From CAWABB01 sp963780165 (GTDB lineage Bacteria; Bacteroidota; Ignavibacteria; UBA10030; UBA6906), in the NCBI GenBank assembly GCA_963780165.1, contig CAWABB010000001.1, positions 124,001 to 188,000 of the forward strand: a DNA stretch of 64,000 nt, given 5' to 3'. Both the position numbers and the translations under genes were made by a program. Below the pieces are notes generated by a model. That model did not search any database, had not been told where the DNA came from, and saw only the letters and a program-made list of their open reading frames with translations. Of the stretch, positions 52,901-62,023 are shown one piece after another. Within the stretch, counting starts at the first letter, position 1, and each line of letters opens with the position of its first letter.

Positions 52901-53839
52901 ATGGGTTCCCTGAAGGTCTTCTCCGGACGCTCCAATCGTCCCCTTGCTGAACGCATCGCTGCCGACATCGGTGAACCGCTGGGGCAGTGCGAAATACGAA
53001 CGTTCAGCGACGGAGAGATTTGGGCAAAGTACAGCGAGAATGTTCGCGGGTGCGACGTGTTCATTATTCAGTCCACCAATCCTCCCGCGGAAAACTTGCT
53101 GGAGCTGCTGATCATGATCGACGCCGCAAAGCGGTCCTCGGCGAGAAAAGTGGCGGCAGTGATTCCGTATTTCGGGTATGCGCGCCAGGACAGGAAGGAT
53201 CAGCCGCGGGTCTCCATCACCGCGAAGCTGGTCGCGAACCTCCTGACAAAGGCCGGCGCGGACAGAATCATCACGATGGATCTGCACGCGCCGCAGATCC
53301 AGGGATTCTTCGATATCCCGGTCGACCACCTCTACTCGTCGGCTGTTCTGGTGAAGTACTTCACGAGAAAGAAGCTCGGCAAGCTGGCGGTCGCCTCCCC
53401 CGACGTCGGGGGGATCAAGATGGCCCGGGCGTACGCGAAGAGGCTGGAAGCGGATCTGATCGTCATCGACAAGCGCCGCCCGCGGCAGAACGAAGCCGAG
53501 GTGATGAACATTATCGGCGACGTGGACGGACGGGACATCATTATCATCGATGACCTGGTGGACACGGCGGGGACGCTTGTGAACGCGGTCACAGCCCTGA
53601 AGAACGCAGGCGCACACGATGTGTATGCGGCTGCGACGCATCCCGTGCTGTCGGGCGCCGCGGTGGACAGAATCAACGCATCGCAGCTCAAGACGCTCGT
53701 CGTCACCGACACGCTCCCGCTGCGCGCGGCCACGCCGCGGATCGAGGTGGAATCGGTGTCCCGCGTGTTCGCGGAATCGATCAAACGAACATTCAAGAAT
53801 CTGTCGATCAGCTCGCTGTTCGACATCGACAAAAGTTAA
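52901..53839 (+). CDS. prs: Ribose-phosphate pyrophosphokinase
   Basis: 312 residues from the ATG at 52901 (MGSLKVFSGRSNRPLAERIA); the open frame to 52820 runs through the promoter. It makes PRPP from ribose-5-phosphate and ATP for nucleotide, His and Trp synthesis. The PRPP signature DIIIIDDLVDTAGTL, the metal-binding MDLHAPQIQGFF and the flexible loop ARQDRKDQPR are present. It heads a run of translation genes (rplY, pth), a frequent order in bacteria. Confidence 0.97.
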   Translation: MGSLKVFSGRSNRPLAERIAADIGEPLGQCEIRTFSDGEIWAKYSENVRGCDVFIIQSTNPPAENLLELLIMIDAAKRSSARKVAAVIPYFGYARQDRKDQPRVSITAKLVANLLTKAGADRIITMDLHAPQIQGFFDIPVDHLYSSAVLVKYFTRKKLGKLAVASPDVGGIKMARAYAKRLEADLIVIDKRRPRQNEAEVMNIIGDVDGRDIIIIDDLVDTAGTLVNAVTALKNAGAHDVYAAATHPVLSGAAVDRINASQLKTLVVTDTLPLRAATPRIEVESVSRVFAESIKRTFKNLSISSLFDIDKS

Positions 53840-53863
53840 CCTGTACGCTACGCAAGGAGCACC

Positions 53864-54553
53864 ATGTCTTCAGAAGTCGTTCTCAATGCCGAACTCCGCA
53901 GCCAGATGGCGAAGCACGCGAAATACTCCCGCCACCAGGGGATGATCCCCGGCGTCTACTACGCACGCGGCGAGCAAAACCTGAACATCCAGGTGCAGGC
54001 GCTCGTACTGAACAAGCTGGTCTTCACCTCTGAAGCGCACGTCATCGACCTGCGCCTGAGCGACGGTAGCTCGCGCCGGTGCATCCTCCGCGACGTGCAG
54101 TTCGACCCCGTCTCGGACAAGCCCGTGCATTTCGATCTCCAGGGGCTGAAGGAGAACGAAAAACTGACGATGGACATCCCGATCGTCCTCGTGGGCGGCG
54201 TCCCGAAGGGCGTGCGGGACGGCGGTATGCTGCAGCATGTGGTGCACAAGGTCAAGATCTCCTGCCTCCCGAAGGACATGCCGGAGAAGATCGAGGTGAA
54301 CGTCGCGGACCTCGGCATCAACGATCTGGTGCACATCAGCGACCTGAGCGTCCCGAACGTCGTGATTCTTGACAACGCCGAGAATATGGTCGTCGGCGTC
54401 CTCCCGCCGGCAGTGGTGAAGGAAGAGGTTCCCGCCGAAGCCGTCGTCGAAGAGGCCTTGAAGGAGCCCGAGGTGGTTGGCAAGGGCAAGAAGGCCGAGG
54501 AGGGCGAGGAAGGCGCAGCTGCCGCAGAGGGCAAGGAGAAGAAAGAGAAGTAA
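53864..54553 (+). CDS. rplY: 50S ribosomal protein L25 (CTC/TL5 form)
   Basis: 229 residues. The N-domain (about 1-95) is the 5S rRNA-binding L25 fold and the beta-rich C-domain (about 100-185) is the TL5/CTC extension. The last ~40 residues are a Glu/Lys/Ala-rich tail (KGKKAEEGEEGAAAAEGKEK) with no fold expected. The start ATG at 53864 has AAGGAG 5 nt upstream. It precedes pth by 18 bp, the conserved prs-rplY-pth order. Confidence 0.96.
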   Translation: MSSEVVLNAELRSQMAKHAKYSRHQGMIPGVYYARGEQNLNIQVQALVLNKLVFTSEAHVIDLRLSDGSSRRCILRDVQFDPVSDKPVHFDLQGLKENEKLTMDIPIVLVGGVPKGVRDGGMLQHVVHKVKISCLPKDMPEKIEVNVADLGINDLVHISDLSVPNVVILDNAENMVVGVLPPAVVKEEVPAEAVVEEALKEPEVVGKGKKAEEGEEGAAAAEGKEKKEK

Positions 54554-54571
54554 CCTGCGGCCACCGCCGCA

Positions 54572-55153
54572 ATGCCCGCCATGGAGCCGATGCTCGTGCT
54601 CTGCCTGGGGAACCCCGGGCCCCGGTATCTGACCACGCGGCACAACGTGGGTTTCATGGTGGCCGATGAGCTTGCCCGGCGGGCAGGCACCGGGTTCACG
54701 CCCGGCCGGGGCGAGTACTGGAAGTCGGAGGTTGTCGTTGCCGGTCAGGCGCTTACCCTCGTCAAGCCGGTCACGTTCATGAACAACAGCGGGCTGGCGG
54801 CCCGGCATATCCTCGAGGCGTGCGGGTCGGACTCAGAAGCCCTGCTGGTCGTGCTGGACGACATCGCTCTCCCGCTTGGTTCGCTGCGGGTGCGGGCCTC
54901 GGGCAGCGATGGCGGCCACAACGGCCTCGGCTCGGTCATCGCGGCGCTGGGAAGTGACCGGATAGCACGGCTTCGATGCGGAATCCGGCCGGAGGTGCCC
55001 CCGCCGGCAGAGTCACTCGCAGGTTTTGTTCTATCGCCGTTCGCCCCTGGCGAACACGAAGCGGTACAGTCCATGATCGTCCGCGCCGCTGACGCGGTGT
55101 CCGAAGCAGCCACCTCGGGCATTCAGCGGACGATGGCAAGATTCAACGCGTAG
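54572..55153 (+). CDS. pth: Peptidyl-tRNA hydrolase
   Basis: 193 residues. It frees stalled tRNAs from peptidyl-tRNA. LCLGNPGPRYLTTRHNVGF holds the catalytic His and the Asn, followed by FMNNSGLAAR and VLDDIALPLGSLRVRASGSDGGHNGLGS (both conserved blocks). ATGs at 54581 and 54590 are alternative starts; homology begins at MLVLCLGNPG (54590). Confidence 0.96.
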   Translation: MPAMEPMLVLCLGNPGPRYLTTRHNVGFMVADELARRAGTGFTPGRGEYWKSEVVVAGQALTLVKPVTFMNNSGLAARHILEACGSDSEALLVVLDDIALPLGSLRVRASGSDGGHNGLGSVIAALGSDRIARLRCGIRPEVPPPAESLAGFVLSPFAPGEHEAVQSMIVRAADAVSEAATSGIQRTMARFNA

Positions 55154-55205
55154 ACGCGGTATCCCTTCCGGCTGCCTACCAGCACCCCAGGGCTACCCCT
55201 CTACT

Positions 55206-55278
55206 CTCCGGTTCGCCCACGGCGACTATCGGAGGGTCATCCGATTCGTTTAACGAGATGTCCACAGGGAGGTACCAC
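55206..55278 (+). promoter_or_regulatory. Structured leader of rpsF (possible S6:S18 autoregulatory site)
   Basis: CTCCG (55206-55210) pairs with CGGAG (55230-55234). Inside it CGCC (55214-55217) pairs with GGCG (55221-55224) around CAC, leaving asymmetric internal loops. rpsF leaders in many bacteria bind the S6:S18 complex for feedback control. Whether this stem has the required bulge was not tested. GGAGG (55268-55272) is the ribosome binding site. Confidence 0.35.
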
Positions 55279-55716
55279 ATGGCTTCACCCAAACGGCTGT
55301 ACGAAACCACGTTCATTGTCAACGCGTCGCTGGATGACCCGCAGATTGACACGGTCATCGGACGCGTCCAGGACCTCATCTCCCGCAACGGAGGCGCCGT
55401 TCTCGCGGTCAACAAGTGGGGCCGGAAGCGGCTCGCCTATACGATCAGCAAGAAAAGCACGGGGTTCTACGTCAACATCGAGTTCGAGGCCCCCGCGACT
55501 GCGCTGAGCCCGCTCGAGCGCGCGTACCAGCTCGACGAGCTCGTCCTGCGGCACCTGACCATCATCCTCGACAAGAAGGCGATCGCGGCACGGAAGGCGA
55601 TCCAGGCGTCCGCCGCACAGGCAGCGCAGGATCAGGCCACTCCCGCCCCCGCGGCTCCGGAAGGTCCGGCGCGCGAACCGCTGTTCACGGAACAGACTGA
55701 AGAAAAAAAGGGTTGA
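55279..55716 (+). CDS. rpsF: 30S ribosomal protein S6
   Basis: 145 residues from the ATG at 55279, preceded by GGAGG; an in-frame ATG at 55258 lies before it and lacks a ribosome binding site. LYETTFIVNASLDD, WGRKRLAYTISKKSTGFYV and the LERAYQLDELVLRHL segment are S6-specific. The C-terminal 40 residues are an Ala/Pro/Glu-rich tail beyond the usual ~100 residues. It is followed by rpsR after 12 bp; the ssb gene that often separates the two is missing here. Confidence 0.97.
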   Translation: MASPKRLYETTFIVNASLDDPQIDTVIGRVQDLISRNGGAVLAVNKWGRKRLAYTISKKSTGFYVNIEFEAPATALSPLERAYQLDELVLRHLTIILDKKAIAARKAIQASAAQAAQDQATPAPAAPEGPAREPLFTEQTEEKKG

Positions 55717-55728
55717 AAGGAATAGACA

Positions 55729-55998
55729 ATGGCTATGTACGCACCACGTCGCAGCCGTCGGGAACGCGACAATCAGGCGATGCGCAAGAAGCGCACGTGC
55801 CGGTTCTGCGACGCCAAGGACATCTACATCGATTACAAGGATGAGAAACGTCTCTCCCGGTTCGTGAGCGAGCAGGGGAAGATCATCCCGAAGCGGATCA
55901 CCGGGACCTGCGCGAAGCATCAGCGACAGCTGGTCCAGGCGATCAAGCGGGCGCGTCACCTCGCCCTGCTGCCCTTCGTCTCCGATACCATTCGCTGA
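55729..55998 (+). CDS. rpsR: 30S ribosomal protein S18
   Basis: 89 residues. KKRTCRFCDAKDIYIDYKD and ISKRxTGxxxKxQRxLxxAIKRARxxALLPF (here PKRITGTCAKHQRQL) are the S18 signature. Two Cys at 24/27 plus Cys/His in TCAKH could bind zinc, as in C+ forms. It pairs with S6 in the small-subunit platform. Start 12 bp after rpsF. Confidence 0.97.
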   Translation: MAMYAPRRSRRERDNQAMRKKRTCRFCDAKDIYIDYKDEKRLSRFVSEQGKIIPKRITGTCAKHQRQLVQAIKRARHLALLPFVSDTIR

Positions 55999-56014
55999 CC
56001 GGAAGGATCTCGAC

Positions 56015-56458
56015 ATGAAAATCATCCTCCGCAAAGAGCACGACAAACTCGGCGCCGCAGGCGCGGTGGTCGACGTGAAGGACGGGTACGCCCGCAACTA
56101 TCTGATTCCCCGGGGCATCGCCTATCCCGCGGACGCGGGAAGCATGCGCGCCCTCGAGGAAGAGAAGCGCCAGCAGTCGCGCCGCGACTCCCGGGCGCTG
56201 CACGCGAGCGAGAAGGTCGCCCATGAGCTCGAGAAGATTTCTCTCACCCTGAAGATGAAGGTTGGCGAAGACGAGAAGCTTTTCGGGTCGGTCACCTCGC
56301 AGATGATCGCCGAAGCGCTGAAGGAGAAGGGGTTCGAGGTCGACAAACGCATCATCGAACTCGAGGAGCCCATCAAGGCCCTCGGGATCTACACGGTCGA
56401 CGTGAAACTCCACCAGAACATCACAGGAAAGCTGAAGGTGTGGGTAGTTCACGAGTAG
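56015..56458 (+). CDS. rplI: 50S ribosomal protein L9
   Basis: 147 residues. The N-domain MKIILRKEHDKLGAAGAVV...KDGYARNYLIPRGIA binds 23S rRNA. A long connecting helix (about 42-75) leads to the C-domain with LFGSVTSQMIAEAL. Complete and ordinary. It is last of the rpsF-rpsR-rplI set, with a hairpin downstream. Confidence 0.97.
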   Translation: MKIILRKEHDKLGAAGAVVDVKDGYARNYLIPRGIAYPADAGSMRALEEEKRQQSRRDSRALHASEKVAHELEKISLTLKMKVGEDEKLFGSVTSQMIAEALKEKGFEVDKRIIELEEPIKALGIYTVDVKLHQNITGKLKVWVVHE

Positions 56459-56469
56459 GTCGCGAACCC

Positions 56470-56486
56470 GGGAGCACCGTGCTCCC
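56470..56486 (+). terminator. Stem-loop between rplI and korA
   Basis: GGGAGCA (56470-56476) and TGCTCCC (56480-56486) form a perfect 7-bp stem with a 3-nt loop. The tail (cttccccacc) is pyrimidine-rich but poor in T. Partial termination is possible. Confidence 0.45.
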
Positions 56487-56521
56487 CTTCCCCACCATGC
56501 AGGAGCAGAAAGCAGGACGCT

Positions 56522-58357
56522 ATGCCTAAGGCCATCAAGACACTTGACGAGGTCACCATCCGGTTCGCCGGCGACTCGGGCGACGGGATGCAGCTGACCG
56601 GGACGCAGTTCACCAACACGATCGCGGCGCTCGGCGCGGACCTCAGCACGATGCCCGACTATCCTGCCGAGATCCGCGCTCCCGCAGGGACCAGGTACGG
56701 CGTCTCCGGCTTTCAGATCCACTTCGGAAGCTCGGAGATCCATACGCCCGGCGATCTCTGCGACGTCCTTGTCGCAATGAACCCCGCCGCACTCGTCACA
56801 AACCTTCGGTTGCTGCGCGACGGCGGAACGATCATCGTCAACGAGGACGCGTTCAACGACAAGAACCTGAAGCTGGCGGGGTTGGCGACCAATCCTCTCG
56901 AAGACCACACGCTGAAGAAGTACCAGGTGTACAAGGTGGGCATCAGCAAGCTCACCGCCAACGCGCTTGTCGATATGAACCTGTCCACCCGGTTCGTGGA
57001 CAAGACCAAGAACTTCTTCGCCCTCGGGCTCATGTACTGGATGTACAACCGTTCGATCGACCAGTCGGCGCGGTTCATCGAGGAGAAGTTCGGCAAGAAG
57101 GACAAGGAAGTCGCCGAGGCGAACCTGCGCGTCCTGAAGGCGGGCTACAACTTTGGCGAGACCACCGAGATCTTCACGACCCGGTACGACGTCAAACCTG
57201 CCAAGCTGGAGCCCGGAAAGTACCGGAACATCATGGGGAACGTCGCGACCGCTCTCGGCCTCGTGGCCGCGGCGAAGAAGGCGGGCCTTGAGCTGTTCCT
57301 CGGAAGCTATCCGATCACGCCCGCAAGCGACATCCTCCATGAGCTCTCGAACCTGAAGCACATGGGCGTGAAGACGTTCCAGGCGGAGGACGAGATCGCG
57401 GCGATCTGCGCGGCGATCGGCGCCTCGTACGCCGGAGACCTCGGGACGACATCCACGAGCGGCCCCGGCCTCGCGCTGAAGACCGAAGCGGCAGGCCTCG
57501 CGATCATGCTCGAGCTCCCGCTGGTCATCGTCAATGTCCAGCGCGGCGGACCGAGCACCGGCCTCCCGACAAAAACCGAGCAGGCCGATCTGCTCCAGGC
57601 CATCCATGGCCGCAACGGCGAGGCGCCGCTCTGCGTCGTCGCCGCCGCCACACCGGTCGACTGCTTCGCGATGGCCTACGAATCGGCACGCATCGCGATT
57701 AAGTACATGACGCCCGTGATCTGCCTGACGGACGGCTACCTTGGCAACGGGGCAGAACCGTGGAAGATCCCGAACGCTGACGACCTGCCGGCCATCCCGG
57801 TCACCTTCGCCAGGGACAAGGCGTCGTTCATGCCGTACGCGCGCGACGAGAAGACGCTGGCACGGCCCTGGGCCATCCCCGGCACGCCGGGACTCGAGCA
57901 CAGGATCGGCGGCCTCGAAAAGGAACACATCTCGGGGAACATCAGCTATAACCCCGAGAACCACGACTTCATGATCAAGATGCGCGCGGAAAAGATCGAG
58001 CGCATCGCGGACGATATCCCGCTCCAGGCAATCGAGGGCGACGCAGAAGGCGAGATCCTCGTTGTCGGATGGGGCAGCACCTACGGGGCGATCAAGGACG
58101 CCGTCCAGAGCCTGCGAGAGCGAGGGCACTCCGTGTCCCACGCCCACCTGCGCTACCTGAACCCGTTCCCGAAGAACCTCGGCGAGATCCTGTACAAGTT
58201 CAAGCGCGTGGTTGTCCCGGAAATCAACAACGGACAGTTGTTGCAGCTTCTCCGGTCGAAGTACCTCGTCCCCGCCGTCGGCTTCAACGTCATCAAGGGG
58301 CTCCCCCTGCGCGCGGAGGAAATCGAAGAGTCGATCGAATCGTTGCTCGGGAGATAG
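56522..58357 (+). CDS. korA: 2-oxoacid:ferredoxin oxidoreductase, fused gamma-alpha subunit
   Basis: 611 residues. The gamma domain (about 10-190, RFAGDSGDGMQLTGTQF) is fused to the alpha (pyrimidine-binding) domain (about 200-560, FLGSYPITPASDILHELS). With KorB it oxidatively decarboxylates a 2-oxoacid, most likely 2-oxoglutarate, and reduces ferredoxin; the reaction is reversible in the reductive TCA cycle. No ferredoxin domain is fused. The two-subunit form is common in anaerobes and microaerophiles of the FCB group. It is 2 bp from korB. Confidence 0.94.
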   Translation: MPKAIKTLDEVTIRFAGDSGDGMQLTGTQFTNTIAALGADLSTMPDYPAEIRAPAGTRYGVSGFQIHFGSSEIHTPGDLCDVLVAMNPAALVTNLRLLRDGGTIIVNEDAFNDKNLKLAGLATNPLEDHTLKKYQVYKVGISKLTANALVDMNLSTRFVDKTKNFFALGLMYWMYNRSIDQSARFIEEKFGKKDKEVAEANLRVLKAGYNFGETTEIFTTRYDVKPAKLEPGKYRNIMGNVATALGLVAAAKKAGLELFLGSYPITPASDILHELSNLKHMGVKTFQAEDEIAAICAAIGASYAGDLGTTSTSGPGLALKTEAAGLAIMLELPLVIVNVQRGGPSTGLPTKTEQADLLQAIHGRNGEAPLCVVAAATPVDCFAMAYESARIAIKYMTPVICLTDGYLGNGAEPWKIPNADDLPAIPVTFARDKASFMPYARDEKTLARPWAIPGTPGLEHRIGGLEKEHISGNISYNPENHDFMIKMRAEKIERIADDIPLQAIEGDAEGEILVVGWGSTYGAIKDAVQSLRERGHSVSHAHLRYLNPFPKNLGEILYKFKRVVVPEINNGQLLQLLRSKYLVPAVGFNVIKGLPLRAEEIEESIESLLGR

Positions 58358-58359
58358 AC

Positions 58360-59394
58360 ATGGCAGACACGACAACACAGGCGGCACCCGCTCCGAAACT
58401 CACCATCAAGGACTTCCAGTCCGATCAGGACATCCGCTGGTGCCCCGGGTGCGGCGACTACTCGATCCTGGCACAGGTCCAGAGGGTGTTTCCCGAATTC
58501 ACCCATCTGAAAGAGAACTATGTTGCGGTCTCCGGCATCGGCTGCTCCAGCCGCTTTCCGTACTACATGGACATTTACGGGATCCACGGCATCCACGGCC
58601 GCGCACCGGCAATCGCCTCCGGGGTGAAGCTCGCGAACCCCGACCTGGACGTCTGGGTCGCGACCGGCGACGGCGACGGGCTCAGCATCGGCGGGAACCA
58701 CATGATTCACATGCTCCGCCGGAACATCAATATCAAGGTCCTCCTGTTCAACAACCAGATTTACGGGTTGACGAAGGGGCAGTACTCCCCCACGTCGGTG
58801 CTGGGTCAGATCACGAAATCCACCCCACACGGAGTCATCGATTACCCGTTCGTCCCCGTTTCCCTCGCCCTCGGCGCCGGAGCAACGCTCGTGGCACGCG
58901 CGATGGACCGCGACCCGAAGCATCTCCAGGAGGTCATTCGCCGCGCCGAACAGCACCACGGGTCCGCGTTCATCGAGATCTACCAGAACTGCAACGTGTT
59001 CAACGATGGCGCGTTCTTCCAGTTCACCGAGAAGGACACCCGGGACGACACCGTGGTCTACCTCGAACACGGAAAGCCGCTTGTCTTCGGCAAGGAGCAG
59101 GAGAAGGGGATCCGCCTGAACGGTTTCACGCCCGAAGCGGTCTCCATCAAGGAAGGACCATACTCGACCAGCGACCTCCTGGTGCACAACGAGAACGACC
59201 TCACGCTGGCGTTCATTCTGGCCAACATGATTCACAATCCTGCCCTCCCGCGGGCAATGGGCGTGTTTGTGTCGCTCGACCGGCCGACGTACGAGGAGCA
59301 GCTGCGCGATCAGGTTGCCCGCGCGAAGAGCCGGAAAGGGAACGTCACCCTTCAGCAGGTTCTGGACGGCGACGAGACCTGGGTCATTCAGTAA
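58360..59394 (+). CDS. korB: 2-oxoacid:ferredoxin oxidoreductase, beta subunit
   Basis: 344 residues from the ATG at 58360 (MADTTTQAAPAPKLTIKDFQ). Cluster-ligand cysteines C28 and C31 (WCPGCGDYSIL), the later GIGCSSRFPYY and CNVFNDGAF supply a [4Fe-4S] centre. TGDGDGLSIGGNHMIHMLRR is the TPP/Mg motif with NN at LLFNNQIYGLTKGQ. Substrate choice between 2-oxoglutarate and pyruvate is inferred from two-subunit architecture only. Confidence 0.94.
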   Translation: MADTTTQAAPAPKLTIKDFQSDQDIRWCPGCGDYSILAQVQRVFPEFTHLKENYVAVSGIGCSSRFPYYMDIYGIHGIHGRAPAIASGVKLANPDLDVWVATGDGDGLSIGGNHMIHMLRRNINIKVLLFNNQIYGLTKGQYSPTSVLGQITKSTPHGVIDYPFVPVSLALGAGATLVARAMDRDPKHLQEVIRRAEQHHGSAFIEIYQNCNVFNDGAFFQFTEKDTRDDTVVYLEHGKPLVFGKEQEKGIRLNGFTPEAVSIKEGPYSTSDLLVHNENDLTLAFILANMIHNPALPRAMGVFVSLDRPTYEEQLRDQVARAKSRKGNVTLQQVLDGDETWVIQ

Positions 59395-59420
59395 GCCCCG
59401 CCCTGCTTGATGGCGGTCCA

Positions 59421-59445
59421 GGGGGAGGCGGCATCCGCCTCCCCT
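59421..59445 (+). terminator. Strong hairpin after korB
   Basis: GGGGAGGCGG (59422-59431) and CCGCCTCCCC (59435-59444) pair perfectly over 10 bp with a CAT loop; a G-T pair can extend it. The tail is only weakly T-rich (tctgcgtatt). Likely the end of the korAB message. Confidence 0.6.
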
Positions 59446-59486
59446 CTGCGTATTCCCCGGGTTCTCTCTATTGTGGAAGCGATCCC

Positions 59487-60491
59487 ATGACCCCGCAGCC
59501 GCACACTCAGGCCACCCCCGCAGCGATCGCGGACATCCTCCGCAATCATCACCGGTTCGTCCTCACCACCCACATCAACCCCGACGGCGACGGCCTCGGA
59601 TCGGAACTGGCACTCGCCCACTGGCTGCGCGCGCACGGGAAAGATGTCACGATCCTCAACCACAGCGCGACGCCGGCCGTCTACCGGTTCCTCGACCCCA
59701 CGGGCCTCATCCACGCCTATGATGAGCCGAGCGACCGCCAGACCGTGATAGCCGCCGAGGTCATCGTCGTCCTGGACACCAATCACCTTGACCGTCTCCG
59801 CTCGCTCGAAGACGCGGTCCGACAGAGCAGGGCCGTGAAAGTCGTCGTGGACCACCACCTCGATCCAGCGCCTTTCGCCGAGCACTACCTCCTGGACGAC
59901 GACGCCACGTCGACGGGCGAGATCGTCTACCGGATCGCCCTCGACTTGTGGGGCGCGGCGATTCCGCCGGAGACCGCCACGGCGCTCTACTGCGCCATCA
60001 TGACCGACACGGGTTCGTTCCGGTATCCGCGCGTTGACCCGGAGACGTTTCAGATCTGCGCCCACCTGATCCAGTGCGGGGCCGACCCCGTGACCGTATA
60101 CGCGGAGGTGTACGAGCGGTGGTCGTCCGGAAGGATCCATCTGCTCGGCCTGATGCTGGAAGGACTGGCCGTGGAGTGCGGCGGCAAGCTTGCGCACGTC
60201 TCGATCACGCGGGCACAGCTGAAGGACACAGGCACGACCGAGGAAGACACCGACAATTTCACCACCTACCCCATGAGCATCAGGGGGGTCGTTGCGGGGA
60301 TTCTCTTCCTGGAGCTCCCTGGAGAAGTCAAGATAAGCTTCCGCTCGAAGGGGGACATCCCCATCAACGAGCTTGCGAAGGAGTTCGGCGGGAACGGGCA
60401 TCGCAACGCCGCAGGCGCTCGCGTTGTCGGTCTCCCGATCGATGAAGTGAGAGCCCGCGTCGTCGGGGCCGCGGGCAGATACGTACGATAG
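59487..60491 (+). CDS. nrnA: DHH-family nanoRNase / pAp phosphatase
   Basis: 334 residues from the ATG at 59487. It degrades short oligoribonucleotides and dephosphorylates 3'-phosphoadenosine 5'-phosphate. DHH domain motifs are THINPDGDG (residues 28-36), VVLDTNHLD and VVVDHHLD (about 115). The DHHA1 domain ends with GGNGHRNAAGARV. It may supply the Orn function, as in other bacteria lacking Orn. It is separated from pepA by 8 bp. Confidence 0.92.
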   Translation: MTPQPHTQATPAAIADILRNHHRFVLTTHINPDGDGLGSELALAHWLRAHGKDVTILNHSATPAVYRFLDPTGLIHAYDEPSDRQTVIAAEVIVVLDTNHLDRLRSLEDAVRQSRAVKVVVDHHLDPAPFAEHYLLDDDATSTGEIVYRIALDLWGAAIPPETATALYCAIMTDTGSFRYPRVDPETFQICAHLIQCGADPVTVYAEVYERWSSGRIHLLGLMLEGLAVECGGKLAHVSITRAQLKDTGTTEEDTDNFTTYPMSIRGVVAGILFLELPGEVKISFRSKGDIPINELAKEFGGNGHRNAAGARVVGLPIDEVRARVVGAAGRYVR

Positions 60492-60499
60492 GAGAATGC

Positions 60500-62023
60500 A
60501 TGATCACTATTTCGCTTGAGCACGGGAATCCTGAGCGGACGGATGCAGGGGTGCTCACGATGTTCGCGGTGGAGGACGCCGAATCGCTGACGCTCCTGAA
60601 GAAAAACCTGCGAAGCCGGCTGGGACGCGCGGCGCGACTCCTGGACACAGCGGTTTTCTCGGGCAAACCAGGCCAGGTCCTCACCCTCCACCCCACCGAT
60701 TGGCCTGCGGTCAGTCTTTTGCTGGTGGGCGTCGGTCCTTCCGAAGGCATCACGCTGGAGCGGTTGAGAAAGGGCGCGGCGGTTGCCGCCAAGGCGGCGC
60801 GATCTCTGGGGGCAACATCGGTCGCCATTGCAGAGCCGGATCCGACGTTCCTCGCGCCGGCTCCGAGCCTGAAAGGCGACACTGTGTGGGAAGAGATCGG
60901 AACGGCGTTGACCGAAGGGATCCTCCTCGGACTCTACCGTTATGACCGTTACAAGACTGCGAAGAACGACAATGGCGGAAAGCTCACCCGGGCCATCATC
61001 GTCAGCCGTTCAAGGCTGCGTCTTGCCGACCTCAAACGGGGATATGCCCGGGGGCGGATTATCGCCGACGCAGTGTACCTGGCGCGCGACCTTGCAAACG
61101 GGCCTGCCAACGAGATCTATCCGGAATCGCTGGCGAAGAAGGCACGGGATGTGGGCCGCAGAACAGGCGTTCGGGTAACAGTCCTGGACACGTCTAAGAT
61201 TCGCAGGTTGAAGATGGGCGGACTCCTCGGCGTGTCGGCGGGAAGCGCCCGACCGCCGCGGTTCATCATCATGGAGCACAACCGCGACCGCAAGGGCGGG
61301 ACGGTCATCCTCGTCGGCAAGGGAGTGACGTTCGATTCCGGCGGCATCTCGATCAAGCCGTCCGCTGGCATGGCAGAGATGCGCATGGATATGTCCGGCG
61401 CGGCCGCCGTCATTGCCACCATGCAGGCCATGGCACAGCTGAAGATTCCCCTGCACGTCGTCGGTCTGATCCCGGCAACCGAGAACCTCCCGAGCGGAAC
61501 AGCGATGAAGCCCGGGGACATCCTGACCCACATCAACGGGATGACGTCGGAGGTCGACAACACCGACGCGGAGGGCCGCCTGATCCTCGCCGACGCGATT
61601 GCGTATGCGCAGCGATACTCGCCCGACATCACCATCGATCTCGCGACCCTCACCGGCGCCTGCGTCGTCGCTCTCGGCCATGTCGCGGCGGGCATGATGG
61701 GGACGAGCGACCCGCACATGGCCCGGCTCAAGCACGCTGGGGAGAAGACCAACGAACGCGTCTGGGAGCTGCCGCTGTTCGAAGAGTACGAGCGGTTGAT
61801 ACGCAGCGACGTCGCCGACGTCAGGAATGTCGGCGGCCGCTGGGCGGGGGCCATCACCGGCGCATTGTTCCTGAAGAAGTTCGCTGGATCCATGCCGTGG
61901 ATTCATCTGGATATTGCTGGTCCCGCGATGATCGAGGACGCAAGCGAGTATACCCCGCGGGGCGGTTCCGGGTACGGCGTGCGCCTGCTCACGGAATACT
62001 TGAGCCGGTGGAAGAAACAATGA
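60500..62023 (+). CDS. pepA: Leucyl aminopeptidase (M17 family)
   Basis: 507 residues. A hexameric two-metal cytosolic aminopeptidase. The C-terminal catalytic domain shows VGKGVTFDSGGISIKP (metal Lys/Asp), MRMDMSGAAAV, and the signature NTDAEGRLILADA with the active-site Asp/Glu and Arg. The N-domain (about 1-170) is divergent as usual. The TGA overlaps the next ATG by 4 bp. Confidence 0.96.
   Translation: MITISLEHGNPERTDAGVLTMFAVEDAESLTLLKKNLRSRLGRAARLLDTAVFSGKPGQVLTLHPTDWPAVSLLLVGVGPSEGITLERLRKGAAVAAKAARSLGATSVAIAEPDPTFLAPAPSLKGDTVWEEIGTALTEGILLGLYRYDRYKTAKNDNGGKLTRAIIVSRSRLRLADLKRGYARGRIIADAVYLARDLANGPANEIYPESLAKKARDVGRRTGVRVTVLDTSKIRRLKMGGLLGVSAGSARPPRFIIMEHNRDRKGGTVILVGKGVTFDSGGISIKPSAGMAEMRMDMSGAAAVIATMQAMAQLKIPLHVVGLIPATENLPSGTAMKPGDILTHINGMTSEVDNTDAEGRLILADAIAYAQRYSPDITIDLATLTGACVVALGHVAAGMMGTSDPHMARLKHAGEKTNERVWELPLFEEYERLIRSDVADVRNVGGRWAGAITGALFLKKFAGSMPWIHLDIAGPAMIEDASEYTPRGGSGYGVRLLTEYLSRWKKQ

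Noticed and set aside
55943..58387. An 814-codon open frame on the minus strand opposite korA and rplI
   Set aside because: It is an antisense shadow of strongly recognisable genes in GC-rich DNA. The translation is low-complexity (Asp/Arg/Val/Leu-rich) with no known motif or start signal.
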